From: Alterirhizorhabdus sp964247265
GTDB taxonomy: Bacteria > Pseudomonadota > Alphaproteobacteria > Sphingomonadales > Sphingomonadaceae
Length of the DNA: 7,236 bases
Assembly: GCA_964247265.1 (NCBI GenBank)
Contig: CAXTTS010000164.1
Location: 1-7,236 of the forward strand
Direction of reading: 5' to 3'
A model generated the notes under the pieces. That model saw only the letters and a list, made by a program, of their open reading frames with translations. It was not told where the DNA came from and did no database searches. Positions within the stretch are counted from its first letter, which is position 1, and every line of letters starts with the position of its first letter. Position numbers and translations under genes: made by a program. Shown piece by piece: positions 6,515 to 7,236 of this stretch.

Positions 6515-7236
6515 TCAGGCCATCAGGCCGCGCTGGACGAATTCGACCAGCAGCAGCAAGGCGAAACAGCCGACCAGCGCCCCCGCACCGCCGGCGAACC
6601 ATACCAGCCGCTTGCGCCGGTCGACGATGTTGGCCGGCGTCAGCACCTCGGAGATCGCGCCCAGCACCGGCAACCCGCTCGCCTTGGCAAGCCGGTCGGC
6701 GGTGGCGTAGGTGGCGCGCAGCTGACCCTTGGCGAAGGCCGCGCCGATCCCAGCCGCGATCCCGGCGACCAGCACCAGCGCCAGCAGCAGCGGTCGGTTG
6801 GGCGCGACCGGCACGCGCGGCAGATAGGGCGGATCGATCACGCGGAAGCTGATCGCGTCGGTCTTGTTGGCGACATCGCTGCGCAGGCGGACATCCTCGC
6901 GATCGCCGAGCAACTTGTCATATTGCTGCTTCAGCACGTCATAGTCGCGGTTGAGCCGGGCCTGTTCGGCGGCGACGCCGGGCTGCTCCACCTGCTTGGC
7001 GGCGAACTGGGCCATGTCCGACTGCAACTGCGCGCGGCGCGCGGCGAGCGCGGCGGCGGTGGCCTGCTTCTCCGCCTGCATCGAACGCAACGTCATGTAG
7101 AGCGGATTGGGCGTGGTGCCGGCGCTGGCCGCGCCGGTGCCTTCGCTGGCGGCCTGGGTGCGCAGGCGGGCGATCTGCTGGCGGGTGGCGATCACGTCGG
7201 GATGCTGTTCGGTCCAGCCCTTCGCCTGATCGTCGG
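6515..7236 (-). CDS. XrtA system polysaccharide chain-length determinant (Wzz-like, TIGR03007 type), N-terminus cut by window edge
   Basis: The C-terminal 240 residues of an inner-membrane Wzz/co-polymerase protein; the family is usually near 500 residues, so about half is missing. The visible part begins in frame at the right edge with DDQAKGWTEQHPDVIATRQQ, and the QHPDV-x-ATR segment is typical of the family. It continues through a periplasmic coiled coil (KQATAAALAARRAQLQ to LNRDYDVLKQQYDKLLGDRE). A proline-rich stretch, DPPYLPRVPVAPNRP, precedes the first hydrophobic segment (PLLLALVLVAGIAAGIGAAF), as in Wzz proteins. A cytoplasmic loop with LAKASGLPVLGAISE follows, then a second hydrophobic segment, LVWFAGGAGALVGCFALLLL, and a short tail. 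A GTG at 7195 is an internal valine, not a start, because the frame and family similarity continue upstream. The kinase follows after 11 bp. Confidence 0.92.
   Translation of the reverse strand, partial: DDQAKGWTEQHPDVIATRQQIARLRTQAASEGTGAASAGTTPNPLYMTLRSMQAEKQATAAALAARRAQLQSDMAQFAAKQVEQPGVAAEQARLNRDYDVLKQQYDKLLGDREDVRLRSDVANKTDAISFRVIDPPYLPRVPVAPNRPLLLALVLVAGIAAGIGAAFAKGQLRATYATADRLAKASGLPVLGAISEVLTPANIVDRRKRLVWFAGGAGALVGCFALLLLVEFVQRGLMA

Overview
The window is a GC-rich block of seven tightly packed genes, all read from the minus strand. Together they form part of an exopolysaccharide locus of the exosortase A (XrtA/EpsH)-PEP-CTERM type. The gene set, the family-like protein sequences and the GC-rich codon use suggest an alphaproteobacterium, most likely a sphingomonad (Sphingomonadales). 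The genus cannot be fixed from the sequence alone.

In transcription order (right to left) the genes are: the C-terminal 240 residues of the XrtA-type polysaccharide chain-length determinant (7236-6515, start outside the window); an XrtA-associated tyrosine autokinase (6503-5595); an outer-membrane beta-barrel of the TIGR03016 type (5598-3985); an ExeA-like AAA ATPase (3947-2874); a DUF3473-type polysaccharide deacetylase (about 2863-2021); a FemAB/GNAT-like protein (2015-843); and the N-terminal 281 residues of an XrtA-associated glycosyltransferase (843-1, C-terminus outside the window). Junctions are ATGA or TGATG overlaps or gaps of 5-37 bp, so a single polycistronic transcript is likely. 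No terminator, tRNA, rRNA, CRISPR array or insertion sequence was seen. No stretch over 300 bp lacks a gene.

The genes fit one envelope-polysaccharide pathway. The chain-length protein and autokinase would control polymerisation and export at the inner membrane. The barrel sits in the outer membrane. The deacetylase and glycosyltransferase modify or build the glycan. The ATPase and the FemAB-like protein are standard accessory members of unproven function. The exosortase itself and the Wza-like export protein are not in the window and would be expected just outside it.

The system is a known type. The most unusual feature is a 97-bp imperfect palindromic repeat (1854-1950), with 30-bp inverted arms, lying inside the FemAB-like gene and translated in frame as residues 22-54. 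It resembles a dispersed intergenic repeat that has become protein-coding. Secondary points are a 72-bp-period tandem duplication in the ATPase coiled coil and a probable TTG start for the deacetylase.
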